DNA of 64,000 nt, taken from NCBI RefSeq assembly GCF_002287505.1, contig NZ_CP019688.1, forward strand, positions 2,344,674 through 2,408,673, read 5' to 3'. Under the pieces are notes generated by a model. It made no database searches, was not told where the DNA came from, and worked only from the letters and a program-made list of their open reading frames with translations. This stretch comes from Corynebacterium glaucum. Lineage in GTDB: Bacteria > Actinomycetota > Actinomycetes > Mycobacteriales > Mycobacteriaceae. Made by a program: the position numbers and the translations under genes. Positions 29,229 through 36,979 of this stretch are shown here, piece after piece; position 1 is the first letter of the stretch, and each line of letters starts with the position of its first letter.

Positions 29229-30799
29229 GAATCGATCCGCGCGGGAGGTACCGGCGCACCGACTGGCGGCGCAATCTTCGGGTACTTGCGGGTAGTCACG
29301 TTGCTGGCGGTGGCTTCTGCGCCAGTCACACCGATTGCTTCTGCAGTTGAACTCACCGGGGTCCGGTGCGGTGTCGGGTCCCAGTTGCCCTCAACAAGGC
29401 GCTTCTGAGAGAACAGACCGATGCCGAACACAGCAAGACCAAGGACGGCCACCACGATGATGCCGATTACGCCCGGCGCGCGCGTGGCTAGGCCAAGCAG
29501 AATTCCGAACCAGCCAAAGTCCGCGTCGCCGAAGGTCGTGTTCTCCGAGCCGAATGCGCCGAGTACTTGGAGCAAGAACGCGGGCAGGAAGGTGATGAGC
29601 AGGCCGTTCACAAACGCGCCAAAGACCGCGCCGCGCCTTCCACCCGTTGCGTTGCCGTAGACGCCAGCGGCGCCACCGGTGAAAAAGTGGGGAACGAGGC
29701 CGGGCAGGATGAGTGCGATGCCGAACGCGGGGTTCAGCCACGCAGCCAGCACGGCAAGACCCAGCAGGCCACCGACGAACGATGAAATGAAGCCGATGAG
29801 CACCGCATTCTGCGCGTAAGGGAAGACGATCGGCGCATCCAGCGCAGGAATCGCACCGGGAACCACCTTCGCGGCGATGCCCTGGAAGGCGGGAATGAGC
29901 TCGCCCAAGATGGTTCGCACACCGAAGAGGATCACGGCGACAGCCACACCGAAAGACAGACCCTGCGTTACTGCCTGCATGTAGTAATTGCCCACATTTG
30001 CCGCACCATCGGGGAAGGCCTCAAAAGCCTCCGCACTGCCCACACGCGCGTGGAGCAACGCAGCGATGATGACGTACATGAGCACCATCGACAGCGCAGT
30101 AGCCACCATAGAGTCACGGAGGAACCGCAGGCCTTCTGGAAGTTTCAAGTCCTCCGTGGAGCGTGACATCTTCTCGCCTTTACCGCCCACCAATTTGCCG
30201 GTTGCGCCGGCCGCAACATAACCGGCGGTGCCGAAGTGGCCGATGGCGATACTGTCATCACCTGTCACTCGCCGTGTCCAAGGGTGCGCGATCGCTGGCA
30301 GGGACACCATCAGCACGCCCAGCAGCGCTGCACCTAAGAGCACGACAACCCACGAGTTGTATCCGGCTGTGGCCAGGATGATCGTGATCATGGTGGCCAT
30401 AAACAGGACGTGGTGACCGGTGAGGAACACGTACCGCAACGGGGTGATTCGAGCGAGAACGAGCGAGATAGCGAAGCCGAGAATCATCAGCCAAGCGACC
30501 TGTGCACCATACTGTTGTTGAGCGATACCGGCGATCGCTTCATTGGTGGGGATCACACCCTGTGCACCGGTCGCCCCCTGAATCATCACGCCGAGCGGCT
30601 CGAGAGATGCGACAACGAGGGTTGCTCCCGCACCGATCAGCAGGAAGCCGAGGGTTGCTTTAATCGCCCCGCCGATGACTTGACCGGCGGACTTCCGTAG
30701 CGCAGCGAGACCGACCGCAGTGATGATGCCAATCAGGAAGGCTGGCACCGCCAAAATCTCGTTCACAATGAACTGCGCAAATCCAATCAGCGGATTCAT
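29225..30799 (-). CDS. ulaA: PTS ascorbate-type EIIC permease (UlaA/SgaT family)
   Basis: A 524-residue polytopic permease (about eleven helices) with characteristic SgaT/UlaA sequence (IGGAIKATLGFLLIGAGATL near the start; FFTGGAAGVYGNATGGRRGA in the middle). It would import and phosphorylate L-ascorbate or a related sugar acid together with the adjacent EIIA-EIIB protein. The start overlaps the EIIAB stop by 4 nt. No UlaD/E/F-like catabolic enzymes are in the window, so the substrate is uncertain. The stop overlaps the convergent LCP gene by 4 nt. Confidence 0.88.
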   Translation of the reverse strand: MNPLIGFAQFIVNEILAVPAFLIGIITAVGLAALRKSAGQVIGGAIKATLGFLLIGAGATLVVASLEPLGVMIQGATGAQGVIPTNEAIAGIAQQQYGAQVAWLMILGFAISLVLARITPLRYVFLTGHHVLFMATMITIILATAGYNSWVVVLLGAALLGVLMVSLPAIAHPWTRRVTGDDSIAIGHFGTAGYVAAGATGKLVGGKGEKMSRSTEDLKLPEGLRFLRDSMVATALSMVLMYVIIAALLHARVGSAEAFEAFPDGAANVGNYYMQAVTQGLSFGVAVAVILFGVRTILGELIPAFQGIAAKVVPGAIPALDAPIVFPYAQNAVLIGFISSFVGGLLGLAVLAAWLNPAFGIALILPGLVPHFFTGGAAGVYGNATGGRRGAVFGAFVNGLLITFLPAFLLQVLGAFGSENTTFGDADFGWFGILLGLATRAPGVIGIIVVAVLGLAVFGIGLFSQKRLVEGNWDPTPHRTPVSSTAEAIGVTGAEATASNVTTRKYPKIAPPVGAPVPPARIDS

Positions 30800-31590
30800 G
30801 ACTGCATCCCTTCAATGTCGTAGAGCTCGCGGAGCGCGGAGTCAACTTCAGCGTTTGAGGTGAAGTCTTGGATCACATGCACCGGCACTCCGAGGTCACC
30901 AAGAGTGCGCGCGATCTCACCGGAGGTGAGAATTAGGTCTGCCTCTTTGGCCTTACCTTTCGCCGAGATGGTGTCCGTAGCTTCGACGGTGATGTACGGG
31001 GCCCAGCCCCATTGGCTAAGCACGCTCTCCAGCGTGTTCTTGAGAAACAGGGAGGTCCCAAGGCCGTTGCCGCAAACGGTGAGGATCTTGTTCTTCGTCG
31101 TGCCAGACGCACCCGATCCAGACTGGGTGGAACGCGTGTGCGGCGCGCCACCTCCGGTGAGCACCTCTCTGAGTTCATCGGGTGTGCGCGCAGCATTCAG
31201 CTCGCTGCGGCGCCTCGCTAGCAAATTGGCGATTTCCCCCATTGCCCTCTGGTGCGACTTTGAGTCCACCGCGGCAAGTGCAACAACGAGGTCGACCGGG
31301 TCATTCTTCGAGTGCCCAAATTCAACCGGCCGATCCAGTCGGAGCCACGACATGGTGGTTTCATGCACTGCCTCCGAGGGGCGGGCGTGCGCAAAAGCAA
31401 AACCAGGGGCCACGACAATGTATGGCCCGTTTTCTTCCACACTGCGGATCATCGACTCGGTGTAGGCGGAACCTACCTTTCCGGTGGCTTCGAGCAACTC
31501 TCCTGCACGCCGCACCGCATCCGACCATGTGGATGCCGATCCCGCAAGATCGATCGACTCATCCGCGAGTAGTTTATTGATCTCTGACAT
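30796..31590 (-). CDS. PTS EIIA-EIIB fusion, ascorbate/mannitol type
   Basis: A 264-residue cytoplasmic fusion. The EIIA domain (1-145) has the phosphorylated His68 in FAFAHARP. A Ser/Gly/Thr linker (150-166) leads to an EIIB domain (167-262) with phosphocysteine Cys173 in TVCGNGLGTS, as in UlaB. In E. coli these are separate proteins (UlaC, UlaB); the fusion is in A-B order. It forms a two-gene operon with the EIIC gene and has a near-consensus -10 box directly upstream. Confidence 0.88.
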   Translation of the reverse strand: MSEINKLLADESIDLAGSASTWSDAVRRAGELLEATGKVGSAYTESMIRSVEENGPYIVVAPGFAFAHARPSEAVHETTMSWLRLDRPVEFGHSKNDPVDLVVALAAVDSKSHQRAMGEIANLLARRRSELNAARTPDELREVLTGGGAPHTRSTQSGSGASGTTKNKILTVCGNGLGTSLFLKNTLESVLSQWGWAPYITVEATDTISAKGKAKEADLILTSGEIARTLGDLGVPVHVIQDFTSNAEVDSALRELYDIEGMQS

Positions 31591-31596
31591 GATTGA

Positions 31597-31602
31597 ATAT
31601 TA
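31597..31602 (-). promoter_or_regulatory. -10 box (TAATAT) of the PTS operon, leaderless start
   Basis: On the minus strand TAATAT ends 6 nt before the ATG at 31590, with no Shine-Dalgarno. No convincing -35 hexamer lies 17 nt upstream. Confidence 0.5.
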
Positions 31603-31656
31603 CAACCAATGGCGGCGGTCGAAGTACCCGTTTGACATGGGATTATTTTCACAAGC

Positions 31657-31875
31657 ATGCAGCTTTTCGACGCCCACTTCCGCATCATCTCCCCCGACCA
31701 TCCGTCGGTGCCGTCGATGTTCGTGGTGGACTAGCGCGACCACATCTGGAACCTCGCGCGCATCCCGCTGGCGATGCGCGGCGGCCGAGAAACGGTGACC
31801 ATCCGGTTCGGCGGGTTCATGGACACCGATGTGGGCAACCAGGTGGGCAACCAGGTGGGCAACGTGGTGCTGTGA
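31657..31875 (+). pseudogene. In-frame chimera of amidohydrolase start and LCP gene end
   Basis: Positions 31657-31704 match the first 48 nt of the amidohydrolase gene at 35732 with one difference (47/48), changing a motif His codon to Arg. Positions 31706-31871 match 29041-29182, near the end of the LCP gene, at about 90 percent, with 24 extra nt made of two additional copies of GTGGGCAACCAG. The two parts join in frame, but a TAG at 31732-31734 (CAG in the LCP gene) interrupts the reading and TGA ends it at 31873. It fills most of the 393-nt gap between the PTS operon and the acyl-CoA dehydrogenase gene. It is a duplication scar, not a gene. Confidence 0.88.
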
Positions 31876-31878
31876 GTG

Positions 31879-31892
31879 TCTCGAATCCGAGA
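31879..31892. promoter_or_regulatory. HutR-like 14-bp palindrome before the acyl-CoA dehydrogenase operon
   Basis: TCTCGAATCCGAGA, within GTCTCGAATCCGAGAC (31878-31893). It is nearly the same as the palindrome before hutU (TCTCGTATCCGAGA) and related to the one after hutH. The 14-bp TCTG-N6-CAGA form is known for HutR of Corynebacterium resistens. It lies 91 nt upstream of the likely start codon. Confidence 0.55.
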
Positions 31893-31983
31893 CTTCAAGT
31901 GTAATTTGCATCTTGATTGTCTCTCAGTGTGACTTAAGCTACTTCCAAACTCGAATAGGACGTTTCGTGATGGGAGGATGCAC

Positions 31984-33150
31984 ATGGCTGGCCGTTACCC
32001 GAATGGCGATTTCTACGATTTCGAAGGGGAGCTTTCGACCGAAGAGAAAGACATTCTCTACAAGGTCCGCGATTGGACGCAGCGCTCCGTGCTGCCGATC
32101 GCAGTGGATCACTGGAACCGGGCGGAATTTCCCCACCAACTCCTGCCGGAGATTGCGGAGCTGAACATCATCAGCCTGGTCCGGGGACAGGGACGCTCTC
32201 GCTTGCTGGCTGGGTTGGTAGCAGCAGAAATCCACCGCGCAGATGGTTCCGTGGGAACCTTCTTCTCTGGCCAAGACGGGCTGTTCACCGGCTCGATTGA
32301 GTTGCTCGGCTCCGACGAGCAAAAGGAGCGTTGGCTCAGTGACCTGTACGCGGTGCGCAAGACCGGTGTGCTCGCCATTACCGAGCCGGAGGCGGGCTCC
32401 GACGTGGCCCAAGGCATGCGAACCACGGCGCAGAAGGTCGACGGTGGTTGGGTACTCAACGGCGCGAAACGCTGGATTGGCAACGCGACGTTTTCTGATT
32501 ACGTGGCCGTGTACGCGCGAGACCCCGAAGACGAGCAGGTCAAGGGCTTCATCGTAGAAACTGATTCCGAGGGCTACACCGCAACTCTGATGGAAAACCG
32601 CATTGCGATTCGTGCGGTGCAAAACGCCGACATCACCTTGGACAACGTGTTCGTGCCCGACGAGAACAAGCTGGCCAACGCGAACTCCTTCAAAGACATC
32701 AACAAGGTGTTCAAATCCGCACGTTCCACGGTGGGTTGGCAAGCCGTCGGCACACAAATGGGCGCGCTCGATGTTGCGCTGAACTACGCCGACGAGCGCC
32801 TGCAATTCGGCAAGAAAATCTCTTCCTTCCAGCTGAATCAGAACAAACTTGCCACGATGCAGGGCAACCTGGTGGCCTCCGAATCCATGATGGCGCAGCT
32901 AGCACGCATGGAAGACCGCGGCACCGCAAACAACGAGCAGTCTGCGCTAGCGAAGGCATTCACCTCGAAGCTCATGCGCGAGACCGTTGCACTGGGTCGG
33001 GAAGTCATGGGCGGCAACGGCCTGATCTCGGACTACCGCATGGCCAAGATCTTCAACGACGCTGAAGCCATCTACTCCTACGAAGGCACCTTCGACATCA
33101 ACCAGCTCATCGTTGGGCGCGCGCTCACCGGCGAGTCCGCGTTCGTGTGA
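31984..33150 (+). CDS. Acyl-CoA dehydrogenase, glutaryl-CoA dehydrogenase-like
   Basis: A 388-residue FAD enzyme of the acyl-CoA dehydrogenase superfamily. FAD/substrate blocks ITEPEAGSD and WIGNATFSDY, and the catalytic base Glu367 in YEGTFDINQLIVGRALTG, which is the glutaryl-CoA dehydrogenase arrangement. ATG 31984 was chosen because GGGAGG lies 6 nt upstream; ATG 31978 directly abuts that site. It starts a three-gene operon with a type III CoA-transferase and a YjiH transporter. Glutarate or a similar dicarboxylate as substrate is inferred from the enzyme pair. Other short-chain acyl-CoAs remain possible. Confidence 0.82.
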   Translation: MAGRYPNGDFYDFEGELSTEEKDILYKVRDWTQRSVLPIAVDHWNRAEFPHQLLPEIAELNIISLVRGQGRSRLLAGLVAAEIHRADGSVGTFFSGQDGLFTGSIELLGSDEQKERWLSDLYAVRKTGVLAITEPEAGSDVAQGMRTTAQKVDGGWVLNGAKRWIGNATFSDYVAVYARDPEDEQVKGFIVETDSEGYTATLMENRIAIRAVQNADITLDNVFVPDENKLANANSFKDINKVFKSARSTVGWQAVGTQMGALDVALNYADERLQFGKKISSFQLNQNKLATMQGNLVASESMMAQLARMEDRGTANNEQSALAKAFTSKLMRETVALGREVMGGNGLISDYRMAKIFNDAEAIYSYEGTFDINQLIVGRALTGESAFV

Positions 33151-33163
33151 GGAGCTGCCATCC

Positions 33164-34336
33164 ATGACACATTCAACGGCACACTCAGCACCATTGGCTG
33201 GCATCCGAGTCCTTGACTTGTCCCGCGTGCTGGCTGGCCCCTTCTGCGGAATGCTCCTGGCCGACCTCGGCGCGGAAGTGATCAAGGTGGAGTCACCCTG
33301 GGGCGACGACTCACGCCAATTCGGACCCTTTGTCGATGGCACTTCAGCCTATTACCGCCTGTTCAACCGTTCGAAGAAGGGCATCACGCTTGACTTTAAG
33401 AAGGACGAAGACAAGGAGGTACTGCGAGAACTGGTCCGACGCGCAGACGTGGTTGTGGAAAACTTCCGCCCAGGTGTCCTTGAAAAACTTGGGCTCGGCC
33501 CTGCGACGCTCCTCGAGCTCAACCCCAACCTTGTTGTCACCAGCATCTCGGGTTTTGGACAGACCGGAACGATGGCCAAGGAGCCCGCCTACGATCTTGT
33601 CGCCCAGGCCATGAGCGGGCTTATGTCCATCACGGGTTGGCCCAGCGGCAAGCCAACCAGGGTAGGTATTTCCCTCGGTGACCTCATCCCCGGGCTCTAC
33701 GCGGCACTCGGCACCGTCTCCGCCTTGTACCAACGCAACAACACCGGTAAAGGCCAGCACATCGACTTGGCTATGTACGACTCGCTCATTTCCGTCATGG
33801 AGTCTGTCGGCATGCGCGCGCTGTACGACGACACGCCGCCCACCCGCATCGGCAACGACCACGGCCTTTCCGCGCCATTTTCCACTTACGCGACCAAGGA
33901 CGGAGACGTAGTCATCGCGATTACGACCAATCGGCTGTTCGAGCGGCTCGCAGCCGCTCTGGGAATGCCCGAGCTCGCTACCGATTACCGCTTCGCCGAA
34001 CCTCTAGACCGCTCTGAGAACCGGGTTGCGCTGCGCGAACTGATCGAAGAAGCCCTCAGTACAAAAACAATGGACGAGACCATCGCGCTTTTCGGTGAAC
34101 ACGGAGTTCCCACCGCGAGGGTATATGAGCTCGACGACGCCCTGGCAAGCCCGTTGGCAACAGAGCGTGGCGTGGTTGTAGAGGAGCCTGACGGATTCCG
34201 CACCCTGGCCTCCCCCCTCAAGCTCGAGGGGATGGGGCTGCCTCATCCGGCCCCAAGTCTGGGGGCGAACAATGACGAAATTGATTCCTGGCTTAGCGAG
34301 GATCCCCGCACTCGATTGGAGGACCGTGATGAGTGA
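33164..34336 (+). CDS. Type III (CaiB/BaiF family) CoA-transferase
   Basis: A 390-residue CoA-transferase. The catalytic Asp144 is in EPAYDLVAQAMSG; VLDLSRVLAGPFCGMLLADL is the family N-terminus. It moves CoA from an acyl-CoA donor to a free acid. Beside a glutaryl-CoA dehydrogenase-like gene the closest analogue is succinyl-CoA:glutarate CoA-transferase. ATG 33164 has GAGGAG about 10 nt upstream, 13 nt after the dehydrogenase stop. Confidence 0.85.
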   Translation: MTHSTAHSAPLAGIRVLDLSRVLAGPFCGMLLADLGAEVIKVESPWGDDSRQFGPFVDGTSAYYRLFNRSKKGITLDFKKDEDKEVLRELVRRADVVVENFRPGVLEKLGLGPATLLELNPNLVVTSISGFGQTGTMAKEPAYDLVAQAMSGLMSITGWPSGKPTRVGISLGDLIPGLYAALGTVSALYQRNNTGKGQHIDLAMYDSLISVMESVGMRALYDDTPPTRIGNDHGLSAPFSTYATKDGDVVIAITTNRLFERLAAALGMPELATDYRFAEPLDRSENRVALRELIEEALSTKTMDETIALFGEHGVPTARVYELDDALASPLATERGVVVEEPDGFRTLASPLKLEGMGLPHPAPSLGANNDEIDSWLSEDPRTRLEDRDE

Positions 34337-35729
34337 AAACACCGACAGCCGCGTGAGGGGAATTTCACGGCGCATCGACTTTGAGAATCTGGCAGCTGTC
34401 CCCTCTCCGCCCCAACCGCACCCGACAACGGATCCCGGTGAGCCGAGCCATAAATGGCGGTTCTTTGTCTACAGCGGCATTGGCATCTTCGCATTTTTCG
34501 TGCCGTTCACCATCGGCGAGAAGAACACCATTTTGCTGGATCATATTGTTGGCCTGCTGCAATCCTCTCTCGAAACAGCTCTTCCATACATTTCGCTGTT
34601 CATGATTGCGGCGGGCGCTGTCTACCAGTTCATCTCGGGCAGGTGGAAAGAGGACTTTGCCCGCGGAGTGTTCGCGTTTCTCAGCGCGCTCGCCGTGCTG
34701 CTCTGCGCAATGCTGGTGTTTGGTTTTGGTCCAGCCTTCCTTTTCGAAGACCGCCTGGGGCCGTTCATTCTGAACAAGTTGGTCATCCCGGTGGGCCTGC
34801 TAATCCCGGTAGGCGCAGTCTTCCTCGGGCTCCTCGTGGGCTTCGGCCTCATGGAATTCATCGGAGTCTTGGTGCAGCGATTCATGCGGCCGGTGTATCA
34901 CACCCCAGGCAAGTCAGCCGTTGATGCAGTGGCATCGTTCCTCGGCTCATACTCGCTCGGACTTTTGATCACCAACCGTGTCTACCGGTCCGGCGGATAC
35001 ACAGGCAAAGAGGCAGCAATCATCGCCGCAGGCTTTTCGACGGCCTCTGCCACCTTCATGGTCGTCGTCGCCAGAACCCTCGATCTGATGCACATCTGGG
35101 GCGTGTACTTCGGCGTCACCCTGATTGTGTGCTTCTTGGTGTCAGCCGTTATCGTCCGTATCCCACCGCTGAGCACCATTCCGGATGACTACTACCCGGG
35201 AGTAACTCCGCAGCCGGAGGAGCGCGCTGAGGGCAACATCTTTGCCGCGGCATGGAAAGAAGCAAAGGCTTTCCTGGCCCAGTCCGAATCGTTGGCAACA
35301 ACGATCTGGCGCAACTTCAAAGACGGCGTGTTGATGACCATCCAGGTGATCCCAGGCATCATGGCTGTCGGCATCATCGGTCTGGCGCTCGCCTTCTACA
35401 CACCGGTATTCAGAATCCTGGGCCTCGCGTTTTATCCACTGGCCTGGATCATGCAGATCCCTGATCCCGGGCTTGCATCCGAAGCGTTTGCCATCGGACT
35501 TTCGGAGCTGTTCTTGCCAGCCACCTTGGTTGCCGGCAACGAATCCGAAATTCTGCGCTTCACCGTCGGAGTGGTTTCGATCAGTCAGGTGTTCTTCTTT
35601 TCCTCGATGATCCCGGCGGTGCTGGCCACCGACATCCCTCTGAGCATTGGGAAGATGGTTGTGATCTGGTTCGAGCGCGTGGTGCTCTCCGTGATCCTGA
35701 CCGTGCCGATTGCGTACCTGATCTTTTAG
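34329..35729 (+). CDS. YjiH-family membrane transporter (nucleoside-recognition/Gate domain)
   Basis: A 466-residue membrane protein with about ten helices and two Gate-type segments (ANRV-like LGLLITNRVYRSGGYTGKEA and the C-terminal LFLPATLVAGNES). YjiH proteins are uncharacterised permeases. ATG 34329 has GGAGG 6 nt upstream and overlaps the CoA-transferase stop by 8 nt, so it is clearly in the same operon and may import the acid these enzymes use. The frame extends to 34272 inside the previous gene without support. Confidence 0.8.
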   Translation: MSENTDSRVRGISRRIDFENLAAVPSPPQPHPTTDPGEPSHKWRFFVYSGIGIFAFFVPFTIGEKNTILLDHIVGLLQSSLETALPYISLFMIAAGAVYQFISGRWKEDFARGVFAFLSALAVLLCAMLVFGFGPAFLFEDRLGPFILNKLVIPVGLLIPVGAVFLGLLVGFGLMEFIGVLVQRFMRPVYHTPGKSAVDAVASFLGSYSLGLLITNRVYRSGGYTGKEAAIIAAGFSTASATFMVVVARTLDLMHIWGVYFGVTLIVCFLVSAVIVRIPPLSTIPDDYYPGVTPQPEERAEGNIFAAAWKEAKAFLAQSESLATTIWRNFKDGVLMTIQVIPGIMAVGIIGLALAFYTPVFRILGLAFYPLAWIMQIPDPGLASEAFAIGLSELFLPATLVAGNESEILRFTVGVVSISQVFFFSSMIPAVLATDIPLSIGKMVVIWFERVVLSVILTVPIAYLIF

Positions 35730-35731
35730 CG

Positions 35732-36508
35732 ATGCAGCTTTTCGACGCCCACTTCCACATCATCTCCCCCGACCATCCGCTGGTCGAGAACAACGGGTTC
35801 ATGCCCGAGCCTTATCCGGTCGCCGATTACCGCGCCGCCACCGAAATATTGGCTGAGCGCGGCTACGAGGTCCGCGGCGGAGCCATCGTCTCCGGCTCGT
35901 TCCAGGCATTCGACCAGGGCTATCTCACCGAGGGGCTTTCAATGCTTGGCGACGGCTACGTCGGCGTCACCCAGCTGCCCGCCGACGTGCCTGATTCCCA
36001 AGTGCTCGAACTCGACGCCGCGGGTGTGCGGGCGGTGCGCTTCAACTTCAAGCGTGGCGGATCCGCCGGTGTCGAAGACTTGGAGTTGCTGGCTCACCGC
36101 GTCTACGACCTCGCGGGCTGGCACACCGAGCTCTACGTCGACTCCCGAGAGCTGGACGAGCTCGCACCTGTTCTTGCACGCCTTCCTCGGATCAGCATCG
36201 GTCACCTCGGTATGCACCAGGACGGCCTCGACGCGATGCTGCGCCTCGTTGAACGCGGCGCAATGGTGAAAGCGACTGGTTTTGGGCGGGTGGAACTCGA
36301 CCCGGCAAAGACTATGGCCGCCGTGCTGCGTGTGAACCCGGGGGCGTTGATGGTGGGCACCGACGTGCCGTCGACACGCGCGAAGCGCCCGTTTGAGATC
36401 TCGGACCTGGACCTGATCGCGCAAACCGTGACCGATGCACTCGGCGCGCACGCGGTAGAAGATGTGTTCTGGAACAACGCGGCGCGCTGGTATCTGCATC
36501 GAACCTAG
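35732..36508 (+). CDS. Amidohydrolase-family (TIM-barrel) metal-dependent hydrolase
   Basis: A 258-residue amidohydrolase_2 protein. Metal-binding HFHI in FDAHFHIISPDHP at the N-terminus, a central His in ISIGHLGMHQDG and Asp in VGTDVPSTRAKRP. Relatives are dicarboxylate lactonases and decarboxylases. It begins 2 nt after the YjiH stop. Its first 48 nt were copied into the pseudogene at 31657, so this gene was probably the original neighbour downstream of the LCP gene. Confidence 0.82.
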   Translation: MQLFDAHFHIISPDHPLVENNGFMPEPYPVADYRAATEILAERGYEVRGGAIVSGSFQAFDQGYLTEGLSMLGDGYVGVTQLPADVPDSQVLELDAAGVRAVRFNFKRGGSAGVEDLELLAHRVYDLAGWHTELYVDSRELDELAPVLARLPRISIGHLGMHQDGLDAMLRLVERGAMVKATGFGRVELDPAKTMAAVLRVNPGALMVGTDVPSTRAKRPFEISDLDLIAQTVTDALGAHAVEDVFWNNAARWYLHRT

Positions 36509-36963
36509 CAGCTCGCGCCGCCTGCTCCCTCTGGAAGCCGCGTCACCCAGCGCCGCTGCCAGGGGGTTTCTACTGCCCTGGGGTGGTAGTTTTCGCGTAT
36601 GTACTTAATAGCAGCGCGGGGCTCGATGCCGTCGAGGACGGCCAGTACCGCCAGCGCCGTGCCCGTGCGGCCGATGCCGCCGCGGCAAGCCACTTCGACC
36701 CGTTCAGCAGCTGAGCGCTTCCACGCCTCAGTAAGCGAGGCATAAGCGTCGGGGCGGGAACTCGGGATCCAGAAGTCAGCCCACTGAATCCAACGCGAGT
36801 CCCACGGAGTATCCCGGGGAGGGCGGAAGGAAAGGTAAATACCCAGCTCGGGATCGCGCTGCAATGGTCGCGGTTTGCTCAATGCGCGGCCGAGCACCAC
36901 ACGGCCTGAAGGCAAAACAACCGCACCCGGGGCGGTGTGGTCCCAGGTGCGGTTGTTCATCAT
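36505..36963 (-). CDS. Protein-tyrosine/dual-specificity phosphatase-like protein
   Basis: A 152-residue cysteine phosphatase-like protein. The P-loop CRGGIGRTGTA fits CX5R(T/S), with general-acid candidates in the preceding DSRWIQWADFWIP segment. The start is taken as ATG 36963, 16 nt after the symporter stop; ATG 36960 is also possible. It overlaps the convergent amidohydrolase stop by 4 nt. Substrates are unknown. Confidence 0.78.
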   Translation of the reverse strand: MMNNRTWDHTAPGAVVLPSGRVVLGRALSKPRPLQRDPELGIYLSFRPPRDTPWDSRWIQWADFWIPSSRPDAYASLTEAWKRSAAERVEVACRGGIGRTGTALAVLAVLDGIEPRAAIKYIRENYHPRAVETPWQRRWVTRLPEGAGGASC

Positions 36964-36979
36964 GCAGTAGAGCGTCCGG

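Noticed and set aside
31593..31904. Plus-strand open frame across the duplication scar
   Set aside because: It reads the scar in a frame different from both parent genes; the parental frame (31657-31875) is interrupted by TAG, so it is a relic.
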